A DNA stretch of 64,000 bases, taken from positions 1-64,000 of the forward strand of contig NZ_JANIIC010000018.1 in NCBI RefSeq assembly GCF_024519315.1. The letters run 5' to 3'. The stretch is from Streptomyces malaysiensis subsp. samsunensis (lineage in GTDB: Bacteria; Actinomycetota; Actinomycetes; Streptomycetales; Streptomycetaceae). The position numbers were made by a program, and so were the translations under genes. Below the pieces are notes generated by a model. That model saw only the letters and a list, made by a program, of their open reading frames with translations. It searched no databases and was not told where the DNA came from. Positions 38,910 through 47,862 of this stretch are shown here, in pieces. Position 1 is the stretch's first letter, and each line of letters begins with the position of its first letter.

Positions 38910-41900
38910 ATGGCAGCGGAGCGTCCGACGATTCGGGAGCTGATCCGGCAGCGGCGCCGGTTCGTGGGGCGGCGGCAGGAGCTGGCCGCGTTCCGGGAGA
39001 ACTTCGCCGTGCCGCCCGAGGACGCCTCGCACCACTTCCTGTTCCATGTGCGCGGTGACGCCGGGGTGGGCAAGACGACGCTCCTGCGGCAGCTGGAGAA
39101 CACCGCGCGGGAGCACCGGGCGCTCACCGCCGCCGTGGACGAGTCGGTGCACAGCGTCCCCGAGGTGATGGCGGCCATCAGCGCCCAGTTCGCCGAGCAG
39201 GGCCATCCGCTGAAGTCCTTCGACAAGCTGCTGGCCACCTACCGGCAGCGGCGCCACGAGGCCGATTCGGCGGCCCAGCAGCCCGCGCCGCAGGAGGACG
39301 CGACCGTCGGCCCCCAGCCCTCCGCGTCGAGCGCCTTCGCCGCTCGTGCCGGGCTGATCGGGCTGGGCCTGGTGCCGGGCGTCGGGGCGTTCGCCGGGGC
39401 GGCGGAGCCGGACCGGGTCGCACAGGCGGCCGACCGCGCGCGGGCCAAGCTCAGCGCCCGCTTCCGCAGCCATGACGACGTGGACCTGGTGATCTCGCCC
39501 CTGGAGGCTCTCACCCCCGCGTTCCTGAAGGACGTGGGCGAGGCGGCCGCCTCCGTGCCCTGGATGGCGTGGTTCTTCGACACCTATGAGCGCACCGGGC
39601 CGCTGCTCGATCTGTGGCTGCGCGATGTGATGTTCGAGGGCCGCTACGGCTCGCTCCCGGCCAACGCGGTCGTGACGCTGGCCGGACAGGGCACGCTCGC
39701 CCCGCGCTGCTGGGCCGACTACGCCGACCTCGTCGCCGAACTCCCCCTGGTGCCCTTCACGGAGGCGGAGGCCCGGCAGCTCCTGACGGCCAAGGGCGTG
39801 GTCGACGAGCAGGTGATCGAGGTCGTCCTCCGGCTCACCGGAGGGCTGCCGGTGCTGGTGTCCATGCTGGCCGAGGCGCGGCCCACGACCCCCGAGGCCG
39901 TGGGCGACCCCTCCGGCACCGCCGTCGAGCGCTTCCTGAAGTGGGTGAGCGACGAGACCCACCGCTCGGTCGCGCTGGCCGCGGCCCTGCCCCGGCGGCT
40001 GGACGAGGACGTCTTCGCGGCCACGGTGGAGGACGGGGCGGCCGAGCTCTACGGCTGGCTGCGCTCGCTGCCGTTCGTCAACGACGGTTCCGGCCGCTGC
40101 CACTACCACGACGTCGTCCGCACGGCCATGCTGCGGCTCCAGCGCAACCGGTCCCCGCAGGCGTGGCGCGCCCGCCACCTGCGGCTGGCCGAGGCGTTCG
40201 CGCGGTGGCAGCGGCAGATCGAGGAGACGCTGCGGGGCGACGAGAAGTGGGAGCACGAGCGGTGGCTGGACTGCCGGCTGGAGGAGGCGTACCACCGGCT
40301 GTGCGCGACCCCGGAGGAAGCGCTGCGCGGGGAGCTGCGCGCGTATCTGTGCGACTACCTGAACCATACGGCGACGTCCTGGGAGCGCCGCTGGATGCGG
40401 ACGCTGCTGGAGGCGGGCCGCGACAGCGGAGTGGAGTCCGTACGGGCGTGGGGCGAACGCTTCCTGGCGGAGTCCACGCTGAGCGACATGGCGACGACGA
40501 TGACGCTCCTGATCGGCGAGGTCGAGCAGGACGAGCGGGCCTCGGCCGTGGCCTTCGCGCTCCGCGGCATGGCCCGGGCGGACATGGAGGAGCTGGAGGA
40601 GGCGCTGGCGGACGCGGAGCGGGCGCTGGAGCTGGACGCCGGCAGCGACCGCGCCCACGCCGCCCGCGGATACGCCTACCTCGGCATGAAGCGGTACGAG
40701 CAGGCGCGGGAAAGCCTCGACCGCGCCCTCGAACTCGATCCCGACTTCGCCTGGGTGCTGTCCCAGCGCGGCGAGGTGAACAGCCTTCTGGGGCGGTTCG
40801 AGGACGCCCTGGCCGACCTCACCCGCTCCCTCGAGCTGAACGACGCGAGCGCGTGGACCGTGTCCACCCGCGGCCTGGTCCACTCCGCCGTCCGGGACTA
40901 CGACAGCGCGCTGGCGGATTTCACCCGGGCGCTGGAGATCAGGCCGGAATGGGCCTGGGCCCACGCGGAGCGTGCCACGGCCTACCGGATGCTCGGGCGG
41001 TACGAGGAGGCCCTCGCGGACGCCGAGCGGTCCATCGAACTCGGCTCCGAGAACGCCGGGTTCAGCCGTATCCACGCGCTGCGCAACCTGGACCGCTACG
41101 AGGAGGCGATCAGCGCGGCCGACAGCTATCTCGCGTCCCACCCGGACGATCAGGCGGTGCTGGCCGAGCGCGGTGAGTCGTACCGGATGACGGACCGCTT
41201 CCCGGAGGCGCTGGAGGACTTCGGCCGGGCCGTCGAGCTGGCGCCCTCGTATGTCTTCGCGCTGGTCCGGCGAGGACAGACGTATGAGCACACCGGCCGC
41301 CTCGCCGAGGCCCTGGCGGACTTCGACACCGCCGTGGCCGCCGACTCCGACGACCCCTGGGCACCGGCGGTCCGGGGCGCCCTGCGGCTGCGCCTGGGCG
41401 ACGAGGCGGCCGCCCTCGCCGACCTGGACCGGGCGCTCGGGCTCGACCCCGACGACCTGCTCGCGCTGGAGGGCAGAGCCAGATGCCACCGCGGGGCGGG
41501 CCGGTACGCCGAGGCAGCCGCGGACATCGAACGGGCGGCGGCCCTGGACGACAAGGACCTCGACATCGCCTTCGAGCACGCGCTGCTGGTGAGCCTCAGC
41601 GCCGGTCTCCCCCAGGCGCGGGAGCGGTGGACCGCCTTCGAGGCGCTCCTGGAGGAGCACGGCGGCCAGTGGGATCCACAGGCCCGGGTGGCCGCACCGA
41701 TCGTCAGCAGAGCCGCCCTCGGGGACGGGGCCGGGGCACAGCGCTTCGTGGCGGAGCTCTCCGTCACCCGGCCGTACTGGGAGATCGCCGACGAGAGCGT
41801 ACGAGCCCTCGATGACCTCGCACAGTGTCCCGGGGCGGACGGCGCGCTCCTCACCGCCCTCCGGGCCCCGCTCGCCGAGCTCCGCACGGCCCTGGGCCCC

Positions 41901-41921
41901 GGCCCGGACAGTGCTCGATAA
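38910..41921 (+). CDS. P-loop ATPase with C-terminal TPR array (STAND-like)
   Basis: The 1003-residue protein starts with RRRFVGRRQELAAFRENFAV and a Walker A motif GDAGVGKTTLLRQLE (about residues 50-64). A predicted AAA/NACHT-type ATPase region extends to about 330, and a helical region to about 550. At least ten TPR units follow (RAHAARGYAYLGMKRYEQAR, then similar blocks to about 920). This is the layout of STAND-class signalling ATPases, in which repeats sense a ligand and trigger oligomerisation. No effector domain was recognised at the N-terminus. ATG 38910 follows GGGGAGGGG; the upstream frame to 38871 is probably leader. It lies after fbiC without an evident terminator. Confidence 0.85.
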   Translation: MAAERPTIRELIRQRRRFVGRRQELAAFRENFAVPPEDASHHFLFHVRGDAGVGKTTLLRQLENTAREHRALTAAVDESVHSVPEVMAAISAQFAEQGHPLKSFDKLLATYRQRRHEADSAAQQPAPQEDATVGPQPSASSAFAARAGLIGLGLVPGVGAFAGAAEPDRVAQAADRARAKLSARFRSHDDVDLVISPLEALTPAFLKDVGEAAASVPWMAWFFDTYERTGPLLDLWLRDVMFEGRYGSLPANAVVTLAGQGTLAPRCWADYADLVAELPLVPFTEAEARQLLTAKGVVDEQVIEVVLRLTGGLPVLVSMLAEARPTTPEAVGDPSGTAVERFLKWVSDETHRSVALAAALPRRLDEDVFAATVEDGAAELYGWLRSLPFVNDGSGRCHYHDVVRTAMLRLQRNRSPQAWRARHLRLAEAFARWQRQIEETLRGDEKWEHERWLDCRLEEAYHRLCATPEEALRGELRAYLCDYLNHTATSWERRWMRTLLEAGRDSGVESVRAWGERFLAESTLSDMATTMTLLIGEVEQDERASAVAFALRGMARADMEELEEALADAERALELDAGSDRAHAARGYAYLGMKRYEQARESLDRALELDPDFAWVLSQRGEVNSLLGRFEDALADLTRSLELNDASAWTVSTRGLVHSAVRDYDSALADFTRALEIRPEWAWAHAERATAYRMLGRYEEALADAERSIELGSENAGFSRIHALRNLDRYEEAISAADSYLASHPDDQAVLAERGESYRMTDRFPEALEDFGRAVELAPSYVFALVRRGQTYEHTGRLAEALADFDTAVAADSDDPWAPAVRGALRLRLGDEAAALADLDRALGLDPDDLLALEGRARCHRGAGRYAEAAADIERAAALDDKDLDIAFEHALLVSLSAGLPQARERWTAFEALLEEHGGQWDPQARVAAPIVSRAALGDGAGAQRFVAELSVTRPYWEIADESVRALDDLAQCPGADGALLTALRAPLAELRTALGPGPDSAR

Positions 41922-41930
41922 GGATTCGGC

Positions 41931-41985
41931 GCGGAGACGACATTCGGGGTGCGGAGACGACATTCGGTGAGGGAATTCGCAATTC
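41931..41985. repeat. 17-bp direct repeats plus a small palindrome before the ADP-ribosylglycohydrolase gene
   Basis: GCGGAGACGACATTCGG occurs at 41931 and 41951, exactly 20 bp apart, about two helical turns. GAATT-CGC-AATTC follows at 41973. This looks like a promoter control region. Confidence 0.75.
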
Positions 41986-42135
41986 TCGGAATGCGGCCGT
42001 CCGTCGTCTTCTCCGTGATGACGCCTTCACAAACCGCGGCGGCCAAGAGGCGATCATTCGATGTCCATTACAGTTCAAAGACAGTCCAGGGCCATTCACG
42101 CAACGAAGAATCAACGAAGAAGAGAGGCAAAGGTC

Positions 42136-43260
42136 GTGACCGCAACCGCCAGCGCAGCGACCGGCGTATGGGGCCGCGCCGAACAGCAGGACTTCCGCAG
42201 CCGGGTGCGCGGCTGCCTGCTCGGCGGCGCCATCGGGGACGCGCTGGGGGCGGCCGTCGAGTTCGCCTCGCTGGAAGAGATCAGGGAGGCGCACGGACCC
42301 GAGGGTGTGACGGACTTCCTGCCCGCCTATGGCGGCCGTGGACGGGTCACCGACGACACCCAGATGACGCTGTTCACGGTGGACGGACTGATACGGGCGC
42401 AGGTGCGCCGCGACACCGGGGCCTGGCATCCGCCGACCGACATCCACTCCGCACACCGCCGCTGGTACTCCACCCAGCGCGACTGGGGCCCCGATGAGCG
42501 CCGTAAGGACGCCGGCTGGCTGGCCCGCGAGGAGTGGCTGTACGCCCAGCGCTCCCCGGGGCGGGCCTGTATCACCGCGCTCGCCGACGAGACCATGGGC
42601 ACCCTGGAGGCGCCCAAGAACCCCGACTCCAAGGGGTGCGGCGCCGTGATGCGCTCGGCGCCCTTCGGCCTGCTGGTGGGCTGGGAGCCGCAGCTGGTCT
42701 TCCAACTGGCCATCGAATGCGCGGCCCAGACCCACGGCCACCCCACCGGCTATCTCTCCGCGGGCGCCTTCGCCCTCATCGTGCACGGCCTGGCACGCGG
42801 CGAGGCGCTGGACGGAGCCGTCCAGCGCGCCCTCGCCCATCTGGCCACCCGCCCCGGCCACGAGGAGACCACCAACGCGCTGCGGCGCGCTCTCGGCGCC
42901 GTACGGCAGGGCCTGCCGACCTCCGAGCGGGTGGCGTCCCTGGGCGAGGGCTGGACCGGTGAGGAGGCCCTGGCGATGGGGCTGTACTGCGCCCTGGTCG
43001 CCGAGGACGTCCGCCATGGGCTGCTGCTCGCGGTCAACCACGGCGGGGACAGCGACTCCACGGCGGCCGTCTGCGGCAATCTGCTGGGCGCGCTGCACGG
43101 CGAGACCGCGCTGCCGCCCGCCTGGCTGGCGGAGGTCGAGGGGCGCGGCACGATCCTGGAGCTGGCCGACGACTTCGCCATGGAGATGACCCAGGGCCCG
43201 GCCCTCCACGGCCCGGGCAGCTCCTCCCCGGCCTGGCTCACCCGCTACCCGCGCGCGTAG
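42136..43260 (+). CDS. ADP-ribosylglycohydrolase family protein
   Basis: The 374-residue protein has the family signatures RVRGCLLGGAIGDALGAAVE, TDDTQMTLFT (metal-binding acidic cluster), GCGAVMRSAPFGLL, and VNHGGDSDSTAAVCGNLLGA (second Asp pair). These enzymes remove ADP-ribose from modified proteins or nucleotides, or, as in DraG, from nitrogenase reductase. The GTG at 42136 is chosen; codons between 42061 and 42136 have low third-position GC and look non-coding. It follows the P-loop/TPR gene with a repeat-bearing gap and converges on the GT-C gene, 6 bp apart. Confidence 0.9.
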   Translation: MTATASAATGVWGRAEQQDFRSRVRGCLLGGAIGDALGAAVEFASLEEIREAHGPEGVTDFLPAYGGRGRVTDDTQMTLFTVDGLIRAQVRRDTGAWHPPTDIHSAHRRWYSTQRDWGPDERRKDAGWLAREEWLYAQRSPGRACITALADETMGTLEAPKNPDSKGCGAVMRSAPFGLLVGWEPQLVFQLAIECAAQTHGHPTGYLSAGAFALIVHGLARGEALDGAVQRALAHLATRPGHEETTNALRRALGAVRQGLPTSERVASLGEGWTGEEALAMGLYCALVAEDVRHGLLLAVNHGGDSDSTAAVCGNLLGALHGETALPPAWLAEVEGRGTILELADDFAMEMTQGPALHGPGSSSPAWLTRYPRA

Positions 43261-43266
43261 GTCCGC

Positions 43267-44706
43267 TCACCCACGCGGGTGAGTCCGCTCCGGCCGCCAC
43301 CGCGCACCCGCACCGGCGGTGGCCATCTGCCGCTGTACGGGCCCGTTCCCCTCCCATGGACGCCATGGGCGCCATGGACGCCTTACGGCGCGCACGGTCA
43401 GATACGCGGCCACGCCCAGGAAGGCGAGGCCGAGCAGCGGATAGACGGCGGTGAGCAGCATCTGGGCGGGGTTCTGGTGGAGCTCCACCCGGGTCGGCCG
43501 GCTGTGGGGCGCGTACCAGACCATGAAGGAGCAGAACAGCAGCCCGGTCACCACCGTCCAGGCCGTCCAGCCCGCCGTACGCCGCCGCACCGCCTCCACC
43601 GCGAGCAGCAGGACCATCGGGACGGCCCACACCCAGTGGTGCGACCAGGAGACCGGGCTGACCATGAGGGCGGTCACGGCGCAGGTCAGGGCGGCCCAGG
43701 CGCGGGCGTTCGGAAGTCGGCCGTCGTCGGTCAGCTGGGCGGCGACCGCCGTGGCCAGGCCCGCACAGCCGACCAGTACGGCCGCCGTGAGCCACCACAT
43801 GCCCGGGTCGGGGGTGTGCAGCAGCCGGGCGAGGGCGCCCTTGAGGTTCTGGTTGCCCGCGCCCTCGACATCGCCGGGGCGGTCGGTCGCGAAGACGACC
43901 TCGGTCCAGAAGCGCCGGGAGTCATGCGGCAGCGCCAGGGCCGAGAACCCGACCGTGAGGGCGAAGGCGGCGGCGGCGACGGCAGCGCGCCGCAGATGGT
44001 CGTTCCCGAAGCCCCGCCACAGCGGGCCGCCCGCGGGCCCGGTCCGCCTCCCGGGCGCCCGGGGCGCCCGCAGCCGCCGGAGGCCGAGGAGCAGTCCGGC
44101 GAGGCCCAGGAAGACCACGAAGAGCCCCGGGGTCAGCTTGATCCCGGTGGCGATACCGGTCCCGACCCCCGCCCAGCGGTGGCCGGCCCGGCGGGTCAGA
44201 TCCCCTAGCACCAGCGCCGTGACCAGCAGATTGATCTGCCCGTAGCGCAGTGTCGTCCACACCGGCTCGCACCACACCCCGGCGGCGGCGAGGGCCAGGA
44301 CGGCGGCCGGCCGCGGCACCCGGGCGGGCGGATCGACCAGCCGCAGCGACAGATGGGCCACGGCGACCATGAGGACGAGATTGAGGGCCGTCCCGAAGGT
44401 CCGCAGGACGCCAGTGCCCATCACGGTCAGCGGGGTGAAGAGCAGGGCCGCGAACGGCGGATAGGTATTGGGGAGATTGTGCTGAGTCGCCCGCATGTCA
44501 TACAGATCCGTCGCATCGCGTACGGTCCATCCCTCGGCGCGGTAGACCAGCAGATCGACCATCGACACCTGGGCGGCCCGCTGCGCGATCCAGAATCCGG
44601 TGAAGGAGAGCAGGCAGAACACCGCCGCCCACAGAACCGGCCGGCGCAGTACGGCGGCACGGGCCCGGTGGATCCGGGAGTCGGTGATCGTCTGGGTGGC
44701 GGTCAC
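43267..44706 (-). CDS. GT87-like polyprenyl-sugar mannosyltransferase membrane protein
   Basis: The 479-residue polytopic protein has about ten predicted membrane helices starting at VLWAAVFCLLSFTGFWIA. It shows DLLVYRAEGWTVRDATDLYD near the first loop, the acidic motif region of GT-C glycosyltransferases, and YPPFAALLFTPL with IATGIKLTPGLFVVFLGLAG. This is the DUF2029/GT87 family, in mycobacteria acting on lipoglycans. The GTG start is 44706. The C-terminal tail is Trp/Arg-Pro rich (RPWRPWRPWE, repetitive) and charged. It converges on the ADP-ribosylglycohydrolase with almost no gap. Confidence 0.85.
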   Translation of the reverse strand: MTATQTITDSRIHRARAAVLRRPVLWAAVFCLLSFTGFWIAQRAAQVSMVDLLVYRAEGWTVRDATDLYDMRATQHNLPNTYPPFAALLFTPLTVMGTGVLRTFGTALNLVLMVAVAHLSLRLVDPPARVPRPAAVLALAAAGVWCEPVWTTLRYGQINLLVTALVLGDLTRRAGHRWAGVGTGIATGIKLTPGLFVVFLGLAGLLLGLRRLRAPRAPGRRTGPAGGPLWRGFGNDHLRRAAVAAAAFALTVGFSALALPHDSRRFWTEVVFATDRPGDVEGAGNQNLKGALARLLHTPDPGMWWLTAAVLVGCAGLATAVAAQLTDDGRLPNARAWAALTCAVTALMVSPVSWSHHWVWAVPMVLLLAVEAVRRRTAGWTAWTVVTGLLFCSFMVWYAPHSRPTRVELHQNPAQMLLTAVYPLLGLAFLGVAAYLTVRAVRRPWRPWRPWEGNGPVQRQMATAGAGARWRPERTHPRG

Positions 44707-44924
44707 GGGGGCTCCAGAGGTCCCGGTGGACGGCGGCTCGGTGGGAGCGGGGCGAGCCGGGTCCGGGCGGTGCGGTCGGTGGCGGGTGGCGGACGGCCGA
44801 CCATAGTACGTTCCGGATGTGGACCTCAGGTGAAGAAAAGATCGCCTGGACTGCCACGTTCGCTGAACGACGCCTGGTCATCGCATTCCGCTTATGACCC
44901 GCTCGCCCAGTTGTGGCCAGACGC

Positions 44925-44973
44925 GACCGGGCCGCCGGTCACCCCGCGATGGGTGGTGACCGGCGGCCCGGTC
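44925..44973. terminator. 19-bp perfect hairpin terminator
   Basis: GACCGGGCCGCCGGTCACC and its exact complement enclose an 11-base loop, just past the symporter stop. The rest of the gap to 44706 shows no gene. Confidence 0.9.
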
Positions 44974-44995
44974 CATGGCCGCAGAGCGGAAGGCG

Positions 44996-46567
44996 TCAGT
45001 CCGTGGCGCTCGCCACCGACTTGTGGCCGGACGCGCCGGACTCCGGCTCCGACAGTGCGGCACCCGCCGAACCCGGCCCGTCGTCATCCGAGTTGAGCGA
45101 GGCGAGGATGGCATCGCGCTCCGGGGTGTCCTCCGGCTTGATGTAGCCGATGACGATGAAGAGCACGAGCGAGACCGCGAGCGGGATGGAGATCTGGTAC
45201 TCCAGGTTCACGCCTCCGTCGATCGCGTCGTTGATCGGGTAGTTGACCAGGTAGAAGGCGATCAGCCCCATGGCCCAGCTGATCAGCGCCGCCGTCGGGC
45301 CCGACTTGCGGAAGGCGCGCAGCATGCCCAGCATCAGCGGGATCGCGATCGGCCCCATCAGCCCGGCGACCCACTTGATCACGACGCTGATGATGTCGCC
45401 GAAGAAGTCCGAGTTGACCTGGGTGGCGATGGCCATCGACAGGGCGAGGAAGAGCAGTGTGGTGTAGCGGGCCGCGAGCAGCCCGGTGCGGGTGGACCAT
45501 TCCCGTACGGACTTGAAGACGGCGGGCATGATGTCCCGGGTCACCACCGCCGCGATCGCGTTGGCGTCCGAGGAGCACATCGCCATGGTGTGCGAGAAGA
45601 AGCCGACGATCACCAGGCCCAGCAGACCGTGCGGCAGCAGGTGCTCGGCCATCTCGGCGTAGGAGTTGTCGGGCTTGTCCGTCTTGATGATCAGCGGCGC
45701 GACCCACATGGGGAAGAACAGCACCAGCGGCCAGACGAACCACAAAATGGCCGAGAGCCGGGCCGAGCGCTTGGCGGAGTGGGCGCTGTCGGTCGCCATG
45801 TAGCGCTGTGCCTGGTTCCACATGCCGCCGTTGTACTCGAACGTCTTGATGAAGAGGTAGGCGAGCAGGAAGATCAGGGTGTACGGGCCGACGGTCGGCT
45901 GGTGGTGGCTGTCGGGGAGGTCGTCCCAGACGCTCCACAGGGTGGAGAAGCCGTCCAGCTCATGGAGCACCGCGATCAGCATCGCGATGCCCGCCACGAA
46001 CTGGATGATGAACTGGCCGAGTTCGGTGAGCGCGTCGGCCCACAGCCCGCCGACCGTGCAGTAGATGGCGGTGACCGCGCCCGTGATCAGGATGCCCTGG
46101 TTGAGCGAGACACCGGTGAAGACGGACAGCAGGGTCGCGATGGCCGCCCATTTGGCGCCCACGTCGACGATCTTCAACAGCACCCCGGACCAGGCCAGCG
46201 CCTGCTGGGTGGGGAGGTTGTAGCGGTTCTTCAGATATTCGAGCGGCGAGGCCACACGCAGTTTGCTGCGCACCCGGTTGAGGCGCGGTGCGAAGAGGTT
46301 CGCGCCGATCGCGATGCCGATGGCGATCGGGAAGGACCAGGTGACATAGGAGGTGATGCCGTATTGATAGGCGATCGCCGCGTATCCGGTGAACATCACC
46401 GCGCTGTAGCCGGACATGTGGTGCGAGATCCCGGACAGCCACCAGGGCATCTTGCCGCCGGCGGTGAAGAAGTCGCTGACATTGTCCACACGCTTGTGGG
46501 ACCAGAGGCCGATGGCGACCATGACACCGAAGTATCCGATCAGTACAGCCCAGTCGAGACTGTTCAT
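44996..46567 (-). CDS. sodium:solute symporter (SSS family)
   Basis: The 523-residue membrane protein has the SSS pattern: WAVLIGYFGVMVAIGLWSHK in helix 1 and NVSDFFTAGGKMPWWLSGIS with HHMSGYSAVMFTGYAA in the first loops. The substrate-binding region FVAGIAMLIA and a long series of about thirteen helices follow. The C-terminus is a charged, Ser/Ala-rich tail. SSS members import sugars, acids, urea or amino acids with sodium. Its upstream region (46568-46892) contains two degenerate half-sites of the shared operator, but too weak to claim. Confidence 0.9.
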   Translation of the reverse strand: MNSLDWAVLIGYFGVMVAIGLWSHKRVDNVSDFFTAGGKMPWWLSGISHHMSGYSAVMFTGYAAIAYQYGITSYVTWSFPIAIGIAIGANLFAPRLNRVRSKLRVASPLEYLKNRYNLPTQQALAWSGVLLKIVDVGAKWAAIATLLSVFTGVSLNQGILITGAVTAIYCTVGGLWADALTELGQFIIQFVAGIAMLIAVLHELDGFSTLWSVWDDLPDSHHQPTVGPYTLIFLLAYLFIKTFEYNGGMWNQAQRYMATDSAHSAKRSARLSAILWFVWPLVLFFPMWVAPLIIKTDKPDNSYAEMAEHLLPHGLLGLVIVGFFSHTMAMCSSDANAIAAVVTRDIMPAVFKSVREWSTRTGLLAARYTTLLFLALSMAIATQVNSDFFGDIISVVIKWVAGLMGPIAIPLMLGMLRAFRKSGPTAALISWAMGLIAFYLVNYPINDAIDGGVNLEYQISIPLAVSLVLFIVIGYIKPEDTPERDAILASLNSDDDGPGSAGAALSEPESGASGHKSVASATD

Positions 46568-46892
46568 GTCCCCTCCCAGGGTCCGCCATATGAACGGGTG
46601 CGCACTTCGCCGCGACGTTCGTCATGGGCGGTTCCCCCGAGCGGGAGCGGGGTACTTCCGGGATTGAACCGCTCGTTCGGGTAACCGGTCAAGGGTTCTA
46701 AGGGTCACGAGTGTGAACGCAAATCAGGAAGCAGAACCAATTTACTCTTTCTTGACCTGACGGGGCGTTGTCTGCCGCATACCGGTGAACCCACGATGAG
46801 CGGGCACTTCGTGAGACGCCGTCAGACGCATGCCCACCTATCGATGGGTCAATACGGGAGCGGGATCCCGAAAGGGCCGGACAGGAGTCGCG

Positions 46893-47675
46893 CTAACGCA
46901 TCAGTTCACCGGCGTTCACCAGCAGCGACTGCCCGGTGATCGCCCGGGCCCGGTTGGAGGCCAGGAACGCCGCGGCCTCCGCCACATCGCCGTCCGTCGC
47001 CAGCTCGGGCAGGGCCATTCCGTCCGTGAGCCGGGTCAGCACCTCGGCCTCGCTCACGCCTTCGGCCTGTGCGGTGAAGGCCACATACGCCCGCACCGGC
47101 GGCCCCCACATCCAGCCCGGCTGGACGGTGTTGACGCGAATCCGGTGCGGCCCCAGCTCGCGCGCGAGCGCGTACATGGTCGAGGTCAGCGCGCCCTTGG
47201 AGGCGGCATACGCGGTCTGACGCACCTTGGTGGGGGCGGCGGAGGACGACTGGGTGCCGATCAGCACCACCGAGCCGCCGTTCCGTTTGAGCGCGGGCAG
47301 ACAGGCGCGGGTCATCCGGAGCGTCCCGAACAGATTGATGTCCACCACCTGGGCCCAGGACCCGAAGTCGGCGTCCTCCAGCCCGCCGAAATGGCTGTCC
47401 AGCGCGGCCACATGGACCACGGCGTCGATCCGTCCGAAGCGGTCGAGGGCGAGCGCGGCGAGGGCCTCGCACTGCGCCTCGTCCGCGATGTCGGTGGTCC
47501 GCCAGGCGGTGCGCTCCCCGCCCGGATCGACCTCGTCCGCCACCTTCGGCAGCCGCTCCTCGGTCCGCGCCCCCATCACCACCCGGGCGCCGTCCCGGAC
47601 GCATGCGGCGACCACCCGGGCTCCCAGCCCTGGCCCCACCCCGGAGACGACGATGGTCTTGCCCTGTAACGGCAT
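46893..47675 (-). CDS. short-chain dehydrogenase under the regulon operator
   Basis: The 260-residue SDR has SGVGPGLGARV in place of the usual TGxxxGIG, VHVAALDSHFG where NNAG is normal, and a complete catalytic set: Ser in GTQSSSAAPT, 13 residues before Tyr in AYAASK. It is active-site competent. The degenerate NNAG is shared by several actinomycete steroid/terpene-type SDRs. The ATG at 47675 has GGGAGG at 7 bp, and operator site 7 lies 16 bp upstream. It is divergent from the uncharacterised 47863 gene, which has site 8. Confidence 0.9.
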   Translation of the reverse strand: MPLQGKTIVVSGVGPGLGARVVAACVRDGARVVMGARTEERLPKVADEVDPGGERTAWRTTDIADEAQCEALAALALDRFGRIDAVVHVAALDSHFGGLEDADFGSWAQVVDINLFGTLRMTRACLPALKRNGGSVVLIGTQSSSAAPTKVRQTAYAASKGALTSTMYALARELGPHRIRVNTVQPGWMWGPPVRAYVAFTAQAEGVSEAEVLTRLTDGMALPELATDGDVAEAAAFLASNRARAITGQSLLVNAGELMR

Positions 47676-47690
47676 GGCGGCACCTCCCGT

Positions 47691-47729
47691 ATCTGGCGTC
47701 GCGTCAGATTAGGGGGACGGCCGTCAGAT
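47691..47729. promoter_or_regulatory. regulon operator, site 7 plus a half-site
   Basis: ATCTGGCG-TCG-CGTCAGAT (47691-47709) differs from the ideal by one base in the left arm. A second half-site, CCGTCAGAT, lies at 47721-47729. Confidence 0.8.
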
Positions 47730-47830
47730 GGCCAGAGCGCCGCGGGGCGACCCCGGTGGAAGGCGCCACGGGACGCCCCGGCCCGTCAATCGTCCGAATC
47801 GGCACACTTGATGCCGACCGACCCCTCCCC

Positions 47831-47849
47831 AACTGACGCCACGTCAGCT
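47831..47849. promoter_or_regulatory. regulon operator, site 8
   Basis: AACTGACGC-C-ACGTCAGCT has perfect 6-bp arms CTGACG/CGTCAG (47833-47847). It ends 13 bp before the ATG at 47863. Confidence 0.8.
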
Positions 47850-47862
47850 ACACCTGGGGGAC

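Noticed and set aside
42061..42135. ATG 42061 as start of the ADP-ribosylglycohydrolase
   Set aside because: The 25 extra codons have AT-rich third positions and no family similarity.
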